Origin: GCA-1730015 sp964583825
GTDB taxonomy: Bacteria > Pseudomonadota > Gammaproteobacteria > Granulosicoccales > Granulosicoccaceae
Length of the DNA: 64,000 nt
Direction: 5' to 3'
Assembly: GCA_964583825.1 (NCBI GenBank)
Contig: CAZOXM010000001.1
Coordinates: 62,001 to 126,000, forward strand
Shown: one piece after another, positions 1 through 8,736 of the stretch
How positions within the stretch are numbered: the first letter of the stretch is position 1
Layout of the letters: each line of letters starts with the position of its first letter
The notes under the pieces: model-generated
Told to the model about the DNA's origin: nothing
Database searches by the model: none
The model's input: the letters and a program-made list of their open reading frames with translations, nothing else
Translations under genes and position numbers: made by a program

Positions 1-358
1 ATGCAGGTCCGGCTCGTCGCGACTGTGAGCAGGCCGGGTGTGATTGACCGTCGGCTGTTGCTGATGCATCAAGCTCGGTATCTTGTTCTCGGCAGAATAT
101 GTGTTGTTCGATTAACGCATAGTCAATCCGGAGTCACAGTTGGCATAATAGCGGCCGATATACTGATGGTTCGGCGGGTTGGGAAGTACCGGGTCGAATC
201 ATGCGCCCGCTAATCGGGCACAAGCTTGCCAGGCCCAGAGCGCAGACGGTTGCACGACGATGGTTGCTGCCTGCCAAAAGCGCCTGGCGGGGTTGCCCCG
301 TCTGAAAGACACCACCACTAAAAGTCACCACCACTAACGCTAAGCGCTACTGTTACAT
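1..358. other. Leading non-coding stretch
   Basis: No convincing gene is seen. A 70-codon frame is open from the first base to 213, but its translation is arginine-rich and matches no family I know; it could be the tail of a gene entering from outside or chance. A 12-base direct repeat, CACCACCACTAA, occurs at 310-321 and 326-337 just ahead of the first real gene. Promoter signals are not clear. Confidence 0.4.
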
Positions 359-2950
359 TTGATTCCCACTGTGAACGCCGACCAGTCGATTCCGATTAAC
401 CTGATTGATACCAGCGACCATCACGTGCCAGGTGTGGTTGTCGCCGGTGTGCCGTTGCCGCCGGGTTATTTGCATGATGAAAATGATGCAGTTGTTCTGA
501 CCGGGGACAAACAACACCATCTGCCAGCCGAACTGGCGGCGACATCACGCTGGCCGGATGGCAGTATCCGGTGGTGCCTGCTGAAAGTGTTGCTCAGTAA
601 TGAGCCGGAGATGATGTGGCTCGAAAAGGCTGCCGGTCACAGACAGGCAGACGTGGTGCGAATTCTTGGTGAGGAGTCTATCGACGTTCTTGATGGTGAG
701 CTTTGCTACCGGTTCGCGCGCCATTCATTATTTCCGACGATCAGCGATGCAGACTCCACGATTGTTGATGGCAAAGCCGACTTGTTGCTCACCGGCGAAG
801 ACGGGCGGCTGATGTCACTGGATTTTGACTCCCCTGAACTCATCGCGTCTGATCGACTTTCGGCCACCGTAGCAGTCAGGGGCTGCCTGTCGGACACTCC
901 GGGTCAGGCATTGAATATTCTGCTGCGCTACGACATCTTTGCCGCTCGAGACATGGTGCTGACCTGCGAGATCCACAATCCGGATCGCGCGCTGCACCCT
1001 GAGGGTATCTGGGATCTCGGTGATGCGGGATCTGTGTTGTTCAGTGCGCTGAGCCTGGCAGTTGAAAGATTTGCAGGTTCTACCGCGCATGTGCAGTTCG
1101 AGCGAGGTGGCCCGTGGTATGAGCAGCCCACTTTTTCGCTCTATCAGGCATCGAGCGGTGGCGATCACTGGAATTGTCCAGCGCACGTGAACAGGTTTAA
1201 TAAATCGACGGTTGCTTTCAGGGGCTACCGTGCCACTCAGTCAGACGGTACAGTAATCGAAGGTGACCGGGCGGTACCTTCGCTGATCTTCGACGACGGC
1301 GCAGGAAGATTGATGTCGGTTACCCCGATTCAATTTTGGCAGAATTTCCCCGGGAAAATAGCGTGCAGTGATCAGGATGTTGAACTGTGTTTTTTTCCGC
1401 CCATGAACGGTGACTGCCACGAAATGCAGGGAGGTGAGCGCAAACAACATCGCATTCACTTTTCTTTTGCGGGCGACCTTAGTCAGGCAAAGGCATCTGC
1501 GCATAAAGTGCCGGGGGGCAGGCCGTTGAGGATTGACCGGCGTTTCTTCGCAGCACACGATGTGCTGGGTCAGCCGGTGGCAGAGGAACCGGGTCGGTAC
1601 GAAAAACTACTGGTGCCGTCACTGAGTGATGTTTCGGGTTTTTTTGCCAAGCGAGAAGCACAGGATGAGTACGGGTGGCGTCACTTCGGTGATGTGGTTG
1701 CTGATCATGAGACGCTGTATCACGAAGGCGATGCCTACTTCATATCCCACTACAACAACCAGTATGACTGTATCCATGGTTTTGCACGCCAGTACTTGTT
1801 GTCCGGTGATGCGAGATGGTATCGCTTGATGGAGGAACTCGCACAGCACGTGCTTGATATTGACATCTACCGTACAAATGAGGACAGGGCAGAGTACAAT
1901 TACGGTTTGTTCTGGCACACAGACCATTACCGCAGTGCCTCAACTTCCACGCACCGGACTTACTCACGCGATCACTACCCTTCCGACTGGACCGGAGCAA
2001 AGGGTGGCGGGCCGGGTCCTGAGCATTGCTACACCAGTGGATTAACGCTCTACTACTATTTGAGCGGTAACGAGGACGCAAAAGACACTGTCCTGCGGTT
2101 GACTGAATGGATTACCAACTACTACGAGGGCACCGGTACTTTTATCGAGTACGGAAAAGCACTCGTGACACACGATGTAAAAAAACTGCTTACCGCGTTA
2201 AAGGGTGGTCGGGTACTGCGGTATCGCTACCCGATAAATCGGGGAACTGGCAACTACATCAGAGCTTTACTCGACAGTTATGAACTGACCGAAGACAGTG
2301 CCTATTTGCAGCGTGCCACACGTGCCATCACTGATACTTACAGCGCTCTGGATGACATTGGCCTGCGAGATTTCGGTGACATTGAAGGTACATGGCACTA
2401 CACCGTTTTCCTGCAGGAAGTGCTGCGTTTTCTCGATCTGAAGCGGGTGACCGGTCAGTTCGATGCTGATTTTCATCGGGCTAGGAACGGGCTGATGCAC
2501 TACGCAAGATGGATGGTCGATCATGAGGCACCGTACTTAGTGCAACCGGATAAGCTTGAGTACCCGAATGATACCTGGGTGGCGCAGGACATTCGAAAAG
2601 CCAATGTGTTGTACGGCGCCTATCGCTACACGGCGGATGACAGAGCGCCTCTGCTTAAGCGGGCTTGCTTTTTCAGGGATTATGTAATCAACGAACTTGA
2701 GCAGTCCGACACGCTGCATTATGCGAGGCTTCAGGCCCTGATCATGCAGAATCAGGGTCCTGCCTGTGTCATGGAGAACGAGTGCGAGCCCTATGAAATA
2801 CCTGAGACTACCGGGCAATCCGTCGACCGGGAAAGTGAATATAAAGTGCGCGATTTCATACGTGCGGTGGTCAGCGGTTTTGGCAGGGTGATTAAAACCA
2901 CCAGTCCGCGACGTGAGTATGCCTGGGTGAGGGTTCGTCTTGGAAAGTAA
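359..2950 (+). CDS. Exo-rhamnogalacturonan-lyase-like protein (PcRGLX/YetA-type)
   Basis: An 863-residue protein of the PcRGLX/YetA type, a group that includes polysaccharide lyase family 26 enzymes cleaving rhamnogalacturonan. The N-terminal part resembles the RIFT-barrel domain, with the typical WPDGSIRW motif at residues 65-72. A central beta-rich part follows, and the C-terminal half is Trp/Tyr/His-rich and helical, as in an alpha/alpha toroid (QYDCIHGFARQYL region onward). No signal peptide or membrane segment is visible, so it looks cytoplasmic unless secreted in another way, which is odd for a lyase. The frame opens after a stop at 341-343; TTG 359 or GTG 371 are possible starts, neither with a good ribosome site. 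It overlaps the following glycosyltransferase gene by 11 bases, so the two are probably co-transcribed. Family assignment is fairly good; the substrate is unknown. Confidence 0.7.
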   Translation: MIPTVNADQSIPINLIDTSDHHVPGVVVAGVPLPPGYLHDENDAVVLTGDKQHHLPAELAATSRWPDGSIRWCLLKVLLSNEPEMMWLEKAAGHRQADVVRILGEESIDVLDGELCYRFARHSLFPTISDADSTIVDGKADLLLTGEDGRLMSLDFDSPELIASDRLSATVAVRGCLSDTPGQALNILLRYDIFAARDMVLTCEIHNPDRALHPEGIWDLGDAGSVLFSALSLAVERFAGSTAHVQFERGGPWYEQPTFSLYQASSGGDHWNCPAHVNRFNKSTVAFRGYRATQSDGTVIEGDRAVPSLIFDDGAGRLMSVTPIQFWQNFPGKIACSDQDVELCFFPPMNGDCHEMQGGERKQHRIHFSFAGDLSQAKASAHKVPGGRPLRIDRRFFAAHDVLGQPVAEEPGRYEKLLVPSLSDVSGFFAKREAQDEYGWRHFGDVVADHETLYHEGDAYFISHYNNQYDCIHGFARQYLLSGDARWYRLMEELAQHVLDIDIYRTNEDRAEYNYGLFWHTDHYRSASTSTHRTYSRDHYPSDWTGAKGGGPGPEHCYTSGLTLYYYLSGNEDAKDTVLRLTEWITNYYEGTGTFIEYGKALVTHDVKKLLTALKGGRVLRYRYPINRGTGNYIRALLDSYELTEDSAYLQRATRAITDTYSALDDIGLRDFGDIEGTWHYTVFLQEVLRFLDLKRVTGQFDADFHRARNGLMHYARWMVDHEAPYLVQPDKLEYPNDTWVAQDIRKANVLYGAYRYTADDRAPLLKRACFFRDYVINELEQSDTLHYARLQALIMQNQGPACVMENECEPYEIPETTGQSVDRESEYKVRDFIRAVVSGFGRVIKTTSPRREYAWVRVRLGK

Positions 2951-3935
2951 CAGTCATTCTGATGTGCTGGTGAGCTTCATCATACCTCACCATGGCAGAG
3001 ACCGGATGCTGCTTGACACGGTCCGTTCTATTGCGGCTCAGGAGGTAGATGGTCGCATCGAAGTGCTCATCATGTCGAAGAGTGACGGGGCTGCGTACGA
3101 GTCACTCAGACACGAGCTCAGCGAGTTGCTGCAGAACGGTGTGATAGATATGTTTACCATTCCGCCAGATCGAACGATCTCGTACGGGCGCAACACAGGT
3201 GCGGCGCGAGCGGCAGGGCGGTATCTGGCATTTATCGATGCCGACGTGAAGCTGGCGGCCAACTGGGTGTCAGAGATGATCGGAGTTTTAAATACAAACC
3301 AGGAGGCCATCCTGTGCGGTGCTGTGCAACAAGCGGATCAGGATCAGACGGACATTGACGTCATAAAAAGCAGCATGAGTCAGGCAAATGCCGGAGTGGT
3401 CAACGCGTTGCCTGGTAACGCGTTGTTTATTGAAAAGTCGGTTTTTAACGCACATCCGGGTTTTCCGGAACACCTGGAAACCTGTGAGGACTGGGTGTTT
3501 ACCAATACCCTCTCGATGCATGGGGATGTTGTGTTGTCTGATAACTCGCACTTTGTGCATCTTGGTGAAGACAAATCTTACGCAACGCTGTTTCGAAAAG
3601 AGATCTGGCGTGGTACTTCGAATCTCGGTTCGATCAGTGGCAGAAAAATCGAGCCGGCCGAGTGGCCGAGCTTTGGTGTGCCAATGGTTGTCGGTGGTAG
3701 TCTGAGTCTGGCGGCGCTGTTTTTTCTCATGGGGCGGCTCGGGTTGTCCGGCGGTCTGGTGCTCTTTAGTCTGCTGGCTCCCTTTCTATACACGCTGCGG
3801 CTGAAGCGTAAAACTAACGTGCCGGTTGGCATGGTAAAGCTGGTGCGTTTTTATCTGGTTTACTTCTCGGCGCGTGCAGTGGGAATGATTAAAGGGTTGC
3901 TTTCCGGTGAAACACTTAAAGAATCGAGCAGGTAA
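2940..3935 (+). CDS. Family 2 glycosyltransferase with C-terminal membrane segments
   Basis: A 331-residue GT-A fold glycosyltransferase that should transfer a nucleotide-activated sugar to a lipid-linked or membrane-proximal glycan. The N-terminal VSFIIPHHGR strand, the DAD metal-binding motif at 100-102 and the CEDWVF segment near 182-187 are typical of family GT2. Hydrophobic stretches at about 247-265 and 269-286, and a weaker one near 300-318, suggest it is anchored in the inner membrane. The predicted TTG start lies inside the upstream lyase-like gene; GTG at codon 9 is an alternative. Its stop overlaps the next start (TAATG). Donor and acceptor cannot be told from the sequence. Confidence 0.85.
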   Translation: MESNSHSDVLVSFIIPHHGRDRMLLDTVRSIAAQEVDGRIEVLIMSKSDGAAYESLRHELSELLQNGVIDMFTIPPDRTISYGRNTGAARAAGRYLAFIDADVKLAANWVSEMIGVLNTNQEAILCGAVQQADQDQTDIDVIKSSMSQANAGVVNALPGNALFIEKSVFNAHPGFPEHLETCEDWVFTNTLSMHGDVVLSDNSHFVHLGEDKSYATLFRKEIWRGTSNLGSISGRKIEPAEWPSFGVPMVVGGSLSLAALFFLMGRLGLSGGLVLFSLLAPFLYTLRLKRKTNVPVGMVKLVRFYLVYFSARAVGMIKGLLSGETLKESSR

Positions 3936-5080
3936 TGTCCACTAACGGTAAAATCAAGGTTCTGCATTTTATATGCTCCACCGGTTTCTACGGCGCCGAG
4001 AAGTGGATACTTGCCCTGGTGAATAATCAGGACAATGATCTGGTCCATTCCGAACTGGTGGTTACTCGTGAATCGGAAAACCAGGATCTCGAGTTAACAC
4101 GTGCCTACCGCGAGATGGGGCACCCGGTGCATGAGATCCCGATGTCTTTCAAGTTCGATTTTCGCGCCGTGAACTCGTTGGCTGATTTGTTGGTAGAGAG
4201 ACAGATCGACATCATCCACACACATGGCTATAAGTCGGACATTCTCGGTGTGCTCGCTGCGAGAAAAGCCGGTGTTAAGTCTATCGCCACACCTCACGGG
4301 TTCGAAAAACTGGAGGACTGGAAATTGAATCTGTTTATCGGTCTCGGTTGTCGATCTTTTCGGTATTTCGACTACGTGGCACCCCTGTCGCGCGAGCTTT
4401 GCGATGATGTTCGGCGATACCGCGTGGATGAGAACAGGATCGTCTATATACGCAACGGAGTGGATCTAAAAAATATTCATTTCAGATTGCCATCAGAGAA
4501 CCCGACTCGCTCGAAGAATCCCGCAATCGGGTTTATCGGACAGTTAATCAGCCGCAAAAACGTCGGTGATATTCTTGATGTGTTTGATAATATCGCTGCC
4601 GCCCATCCGACCCTCAGGCTGGTGCTGCTGGGTGACGGTGACGCGCGTTCCACGTATGAAGCCCATGCCGGCCGCTGTCGGCATGCTGACCGCATTGAAT
4701 TTCTTGGTTTCGTCAATCAGCCGCTGGAATACCTCGCGACTTTTGACTTGTTTGTGATGACATCGACGCTGGAAGGCATTCCTCGGTGCCTCATGGAATC
4801 AATGGCTGCAGGTGTACCGGTGGCAGCCTACGACATCGCCGGAGTGGATCAACTGATTGAGTCCGGAAAAAACGGCTTGCTCGCGCCTTTGGGTGATAAA
4901 GAGACGCTTGAAGCGTGCTGGAATCAGCTGCTGTGGGACGACGAACTCGCCGATCGTATAGCGACTGCTGCAGCGCAGACCGTGAACGAAAAATTCTCTG
5001 CTCGCAGAATGGCGGATGAGTATCTGGAGTTGTACCGTCGTACGATGGGCGTTGAGGCGTCAGTGCCAAAAGTCGCCTGA
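3935..5080 (+). CDS. Family 4 glycosyltransferase
   Basis: A 381-residue GT-B glycosyltransferase. The N-terminal half begins with a GAEKW glycine-rich acceptor-side motif, and the C-terminal half carries the GT4 signature: GFIGQLISRKN near 199-209, LGDGD near 232-236, and an E-x7-E pair at E280 and E288 in the LEGIPRCLMESMAAG segment that contacts the nucleotide sugar. ATG overlaps the preceding stop codon, so translation is coupled to the GT2 gene. It is the last gene of the three-gene forward unit and runs into a convergent FemAB gene 18 bases on. It probably acts at the cytoplasmic face in exopolysaccharide repeat-unit synthesis; sugar specificity is unknown. Confidence 0.88.
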   Translation: MSTNGKIKVLHFICSTGFYGAEKWILALVNNQDNDLVHSELVVTRESENQDLELTRAYREMGHPVHEIPMSFKFDFRAVNSLADLLVERQIDIIHTHGYKSDILGVLAARKAGVKSIATPHGFEKLEDWKLNLFIGLGCRSFRYFDYVAPLSRELCDDVRRYRVDENRIVYIRNGVDLKNIHFRLPSENPTRSKNPAIGFIGQLISRKNVGDILDVFDNIAAAHPTLRLVLLGDGDARSTYEAHAGRCRHADRIEFLGFVNQPLEYLATFDLFVMTSTLEGIPRCLMESMAAGVPVAAYDIAGVDQLIESGKNGLLAPLGDKETLEACWNQLLWDDELADRIATAAAQTVNEKFSARRMADEYLELYRRTMGVEASVPKVA

Positions 5081-5098
5081 TCGCACGGTTGCAAATGG

Positions 5099-6550
5099 TC
5101 AGGGCAGGTTGCGGGAAATATACGGTCCAATTACCCGGGTGACCGGCACCGGCAGCTTTTGCCAGGCCGCAATAACCAGCTTGTACTTCGGATTATCCGG
5201 GTTGATTTCCGGCAATTGATTATTCTTTGTCCAGTAGTGCCAGTAGAGCGGATATTCTGTAGCGCCCCATTGTTTTTTGAAGCGGTAGGTATTGGCATCC
5301 CGGGTAGATCGACCAAAATCGAAAAACTCATAGCCTCTGTCGATTGCCTCTGAAAGGACTGATCGGTACATCAGCATGTTGGCGCCAAGATGATTGTATT
5401 TTCTCAGTGAGGACGCCCACGGGATCTCAAGCTTGTCGCGGTAGCCGAGCATCAGTCCCGCTGCGAGCGTTTTCCGGCCCTGCTGCACCACAGTGATAAA
5501 AGACTCCTGTGGGAAAGTCTCCACGATGTCGCGAAAAAACCGAACGCTGTAAGCCGGTGTGCCGAGATCGCGCATGTTGTGGCTATAGACGGAGTAGAAT
5601 GCGTCAACGAGCTCATGCTTGCCCGTGGTGACAGTGAGTTGATGACCAGCAGCGCGCTTAACCTGTGCGCGCAGCTTTGAGCCGAGTTGCTTATCCAGTG
5701 CTTCATCTGAATCGGGCAAGTTGAGGATCATACTGACTTTCTTGCCTGAGCACAGCCACCCGTCACGTGGTGACGTTTCGCGAACTTCCATATGGGAACA
5801 ACCGGCATCGCGAGTGATTTTGGCGGCCTGCTCCATCAGTATCCGCGACGTGTGTGAATCCGTGGCGAGTGGACCACCGTAATTAAAGTAGGGTGTGGAG
5901 ATGGTGAATAAACCGAACAGTTTGCTCTTCAGGTGAGTGACGGCCATCACACCAGTAAGCGACTTTTTCTCGTTGAAGCATCCGAGTCTGTACGTTTTCT
6001 GCCCGAAATTGCGCTCTATCAGCGGAAACCATCGGCTGTCGTGGTACAGATGTGCCTGCTCGGCGTTGTCAACGAAGCGCTGCCACTGCGGATCATCGTT
6101 CAGTTCGGTGACCTGCCAGGTGGATTGATCGGACCCTCCTTCAGGTACTGACCCAAGCGCGTCATTAAAATGTCGCGGTGTGCCGGCAGGTGGCTCGGGT
6201 GCGATTGACGCTTTAGCCAGCAGCAGATCAAGCGCGTTGGTCGCGTTTTCGCGCTGTTCTTTGAGTGTTTTGATCTCAGCGCTTAAGTCAGACACCTGAT
6301 CAATCAATGCCTTGCAGTCTTCTTTTTGTTTTTTTGCCAACCCGATCTGTCTGGAAAGCTTTTTGCGCAAAATGTCTTTGTTTGATTCAGCGCTGTTGTG
6401 TTCGATAATTTGTTCGAGGTGTTTTTTTGCGTCCGCGAGGCTGTCACCGCTACCAAGATGAGTTTCAATAATGGCAAACAGCTGACGTGGGTCCTTTTTA
6501 AGGTATTTTTTCAGCTCGGTTTTAAAAACGAACGTACCAACTTCTTGCAT
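5099..6550 (-). CDS. FemAB/GNAT-type acyltransferase, capsule-locus type
   Basis: A 483-residue protein. The first 120 residues are charged and helical, with a probable coiled coil at about 60-120. The rest looks like a FemAB-like double GNAT domain, the type annotated in XrtA/PEP-CTERM exopolysaccharide loci (WQRFVDNAEQAHLYHDSRW; TPYFNYGGPL; DFGRSTRDANTYRFKKQWG near the C-terminus). Classical FemAB proteins move aminoacyl groups from tRNA to peptidoglycan precursors; members in capsule loci are thought to modify a glycan or lipid intermediate, which is inference here. It is the only gene of the locus on the minus strand and is divergent from the next glycosyltransferase across a 317-base gap. 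The N-terminal coiled coil is an addition to the usual ~340-residue form. Confidence 0.78.
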   Translation of the reverse strand: MQEVGTFVFKTELKKYLKKDPRQLFAIIETHLGSGDSLADAKKHLEQIIEHNSAESNKDILRKKLSRQIGLAKKQKEDCKALIDQVSDLSAEIKTLKEQRENATNALDLLLAKASIAPEPPAGTPRHFNDALGSVPEGGSDQSTWQVTELNDDPQWQRFVDNAEQAHLYHDSRWFPLIERNFGQKTYRLGCFNEKKSLTGVMAVTHLKSKLFGLFTISTPYFNYGGPLATDSHTSRILMEQAAKITRDAGCSHMEVRETSPRDGWLCSGKKVSMILNLPDSDEALDKQLGSKLRAQVKRAAGHQLTVTTGKHELVDAFYSVYSHNMRDLGTPAYSVRFFRDIVETFPQESFITVVQQGRKTLAAGLMLGYRDKLEIPWASSLRKYNHLGANMLMYRSVLSEAIDRGYEFFDFGRSTRDANTYRFKKQWGATEYPLYWHYWTKNNQLPEINPDNPKYKLVIAAWQKLPVPVTRVIGPYISRNLP

Positions 6551-6867
6551 GGTAATTGTCTTGGTTAAAAGCGGGTTAGTCTCTTTCGAGCAGGCATACC
6601 GATGGTAACGCGCTGGCTTGCGTGAAAGCCTGCGGTTGGCAGGAGTTCAGCAGAAATCCCGCCAAGGCTTCGCAGAGCCGCGTGCCATCATAAACAAAGA
6701 TCTCAGCATGCGTTTTAAATTCGAAAAATTTGCAATATACGTCAGTTGCGGAGTGCTTACAGGCGTTATAATCCGGCCGCCGAGCGCATCCGGTGCTCAT
6801 CAGCCGCGTCCCTTTCTGAACGCGCGAAACGTGTTAGAACCTCCAAGAGTCTGATCGGAAGATACCA
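6551..6867. other. Divergent intergenic region in the glycan locus
   Basis: This 317-base gap separates the FemAB gene (minus) and a glycosyltransferase (plus), so it should hold promoters for both. An imperfect inverted repeat lies around 6627-6674 (AAGCC...TTGGC against GCCAAGGCTT). A sigma-70-like site for the plus-strand gene is listed separately. No small gene in it looks convincing. Confidence 0.5.
6746..6772 (+). promoter_or_regulatory. Candidate sigma-70 promoter
   Basis: TTGCGG and a perfect TATAAT are separated by 15 bases, slightly short of the preferred 17. The site lies about 95 bases upstream of the GTG start of the glycosyltransferase at 6868 and would drive the glycosyltransferase, acyltransferase and flippase genes. 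Confidence 0.45.
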
Positions 6868-8076
6868 GTGAATATTGCGGTGCTTAGCCATCGGGTGCCC
6901 TACCCACCAATTAAAGGTGAAAAGATTCGTACCTATCACCAATTGGAATCCCTGCGTCAGGCCGACTGTCAGGTCACGGTGTTCTGCCCGCTTCACGATG
7001 CCGATGATGCGAAGCTCGTCAGGGATTATAGCGCTGCGAGCGGGTTGGAAGTCCGTGCGGAACCGGCAGGTAAAGGCTGGCACCGAATGGTCGCGGCACT
7101 GATGTCCGGTCGCTCCTTAAGCGTTGCGCGCTTTCACGTGCCGGCGCTCCAGCGGCAGCTTGATCAGTACCTCGAATCAGCAAGGGTCGATGTGCTGTAT
7201 TGCACCAGTTCTGCGATGGCGGAATATGCCATCAAAGCGGCGAGTCGACATCCCGGCCTGAGAATTATTGTGGACTTCATGGATCTGGATTCCGATAAAT
7301 GGCGACGATTCAGCGGGATATCCGGTTTCCCGATGTCACTGATCTACCGATACGAAGCACACGCGCTCGGGCGTTTTGAGCGCAGGGTACAGTCCTCGGT
7401 AGAGCGTTGCCTGTTTGTCTCGCAGGCGGAGGTTGACTTGTATCATCAGGAGAACAACAGCGAAGCGGCGAACCTTGAAGTCATAGGCAACGGTGTTGAA
7501 TTCGACGAGTACTACCCGGCTGCAGACGCAGGTTACAGGCAACCGCTGAACTTATTGTTTACCGGAGTCATGGACTACCTTCCCAACGAAGATGCGATCT
7601 GCTGGTTTGTAGATAATGTGTGGCACTCGGTGGTCGCCAAATTCCCGGATGCGCAACTGACGGTGGCAGGTATGAAACCCACCCAGCGCGTCCTCAATCT
7701 CGAGCGGTACGGCAATATCACGGTTACCGGATTTGTGGAAAAGATGCTTCCGCACTACCACGATGCAGATATATTCATAGCGCCATTCCAGATTGCACGT
7801 GGTGTGCAGAATAAAATCCTGCAGGCCTTTGCCTGCGGATTACCGGTTGTGACCACACCAATTGGCGCTGAGGGAATCGAGGGAACAGACGGTGAGCATT
7901 TTCTGATCGCAGATTCCCCTGCGCATTTCGCAGAGCAGATTGAGCGCCTGGTCGGCCAGCCCGAATTGTTCCGGCGTCTGTCGGAATCGGCGCGTCAGCT
8001 GGTCACCCGGGATTATCTCTGGGAGGCGAAAAATCGACCACTGGTGAGTCTGGTCCTGGCGGAAGATTCGGCGTAG
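6868..8076 (+). CDS. Glycosyltransferase of the PEP-CTERM/EpsH1-associated sugar transferase type
   Basis: A 402-residue GT-B sugar transferase. The N-terminal PYPPIKGEKIR motif (residues 11-21) and the DFMDLDSDKW segment are the hallmarks of the family defined as sugar transferase, PEP-CTERM/EpsH1 system associated (TIGR03087). The C-terminal nucleotide-sugar domain includes the LLFTGVMDYLPNEDA and APFQIARGVQNK stretches; the latter carries RGVQNK where many GT4 enzymes have the E-x7-E loop, as is usual in this family. GTG is the predicted start. It is followed after 2 bases by an acyltransferase gene, so the two are co-transcribed. Together with the FemAB gene it hints at an exosortase-type capsule system whose other genes are outside the window. 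Confidence 0.85.
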   Translation: MNIAVLSHRVPYPPIKGEKIRTYHQLESLRQADCQVTVFCPLHDADDAKLVRDYSAASGLEVRAEPAGKGWHRMVAALMSGRSLSVARFHVPALQRQLDQYLESARVDVLYCTSSAMAEYAIKAASRHPGLRIIVDFMDLDSDKWRRFSGISGFPMSLIYRYEAHALGRFERRVQSSVERCLFVSQAEVDLYHQENNSEAANLEVIGNGVEFDEYYPAADAGYRQPLNLLFTGVMDYLPNEDAICWFVDNVWHSVVAKFPDAQLTVAGMKPTQRVLNLERYGNITVTGFVEKMLPHYHDADIFIAPFQIARGVQNKILQAFACGLPVVTTPIGAEGIEGTDGEHFLIADSPAHFAEQIERLVGQPELFRRLSESARQLVTRDYLWEAKNRPLVSLVLAEDSA

Positions 8077-8078
8077 GC

Positions 8079-8678
8079 ATGTCGTTGAGGCCAAAGCATA
8101 TCGTTGCGGCAGTCGCCACCGTTCTAGTGGGGCCGCTGTACCTGATCTACCGCCTGATGGCGCTTTTTTCCAATCCCAACGCCGTGTTTACTGCCCACAC
8201 ACAACTTCTCAGTCTTGTGCCGGGCAAAATCGGTAGTTATCTGCGAAACAGTTATAGCCAACTGACAATGACCAATTGCGAGTCTGAGGTGGTAATTGGC
8301 TTTGGCACCCTTTTTTCCCAGCAGGATACTGACATCGGCCGGGGAACTTACATTGGTCCGCAATGCAACATTGGCAGCTGCCACATCGGAAGAAACTGCC
8401 TGCTCGGCAGTGGAGTACACGTGCTGAGCGGGAAAAATCAGCATGCAATCAATGAGTTGGATGTGCCAATCAAGGATCAGGGCGGTGCCATCACAAAAAT
8501 TTCCATTGGCGATGACTGCTGGATAGGTAATGGAGCGGTGGTGATGGCCGATATCGGAGAACAAAGCGTGGTTGCGGCGGGGTCGGTGGTAGTCAATCCT
8601 GTCGGGCCCAGGGTGATCGTTGCCGGAAACCCAGCGGTGGTTATCAAAGCGCGAGTCGCCTCATCGCCGCAGGTGTAA
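8079..8678 (+). CDS. Hexapeptide-repeat acyltransferase
   Basis: A 199-residue left-handed beta-helix O-acyltransferase. A hydrophobic segment at about 8-28 may tether it to the membrane. Residues 70-195 are hexapeptide repeats (TDIGRGTYIGPQCNIGS, ISIGDDCWIGNGAVV) and end with the VIVAGNPAVVIKAR stretch typical of maltose/serine-type acetyltransferases. It most likely adds an acetyl or similar acyl group from acyl-CoA to a sugar of the exopolysaccharide. Its ATG lies 2 bases after the glycosyltransferase stop. The exact substrate cannot be read from the sequence. Confidence 0.85.
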   Translation: MSLRPKHIVAAVATVLVGPLYLIYRLMALFSNPNAVFTAHTQLLSLVPGKIGSYLRNSYSQLTMTNCESEVVIGFGTLFSQQDTDIGRGTYIGPQCNIGSCHIGRNCLLGSGVHVLSGKNQHAINELDVPIKDQGGAITKISIGDDCWIGNGAVVMADIGEQSVVAAGSVVVNPVGPRVIVAGNPAVVIKARVASSPQV

Positions 8679-8736
8679 TTGTCGGGGAGATCCGATTTGG
8701 CTGTGAATACCGGTGCACTGGTAACGAGATGAACAA

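Noticed and set aside
1..213. 70-codon open frame at the left edge
   Set aside because: No recognisable family and no way to see its start; listed only as part of the leading stretch.
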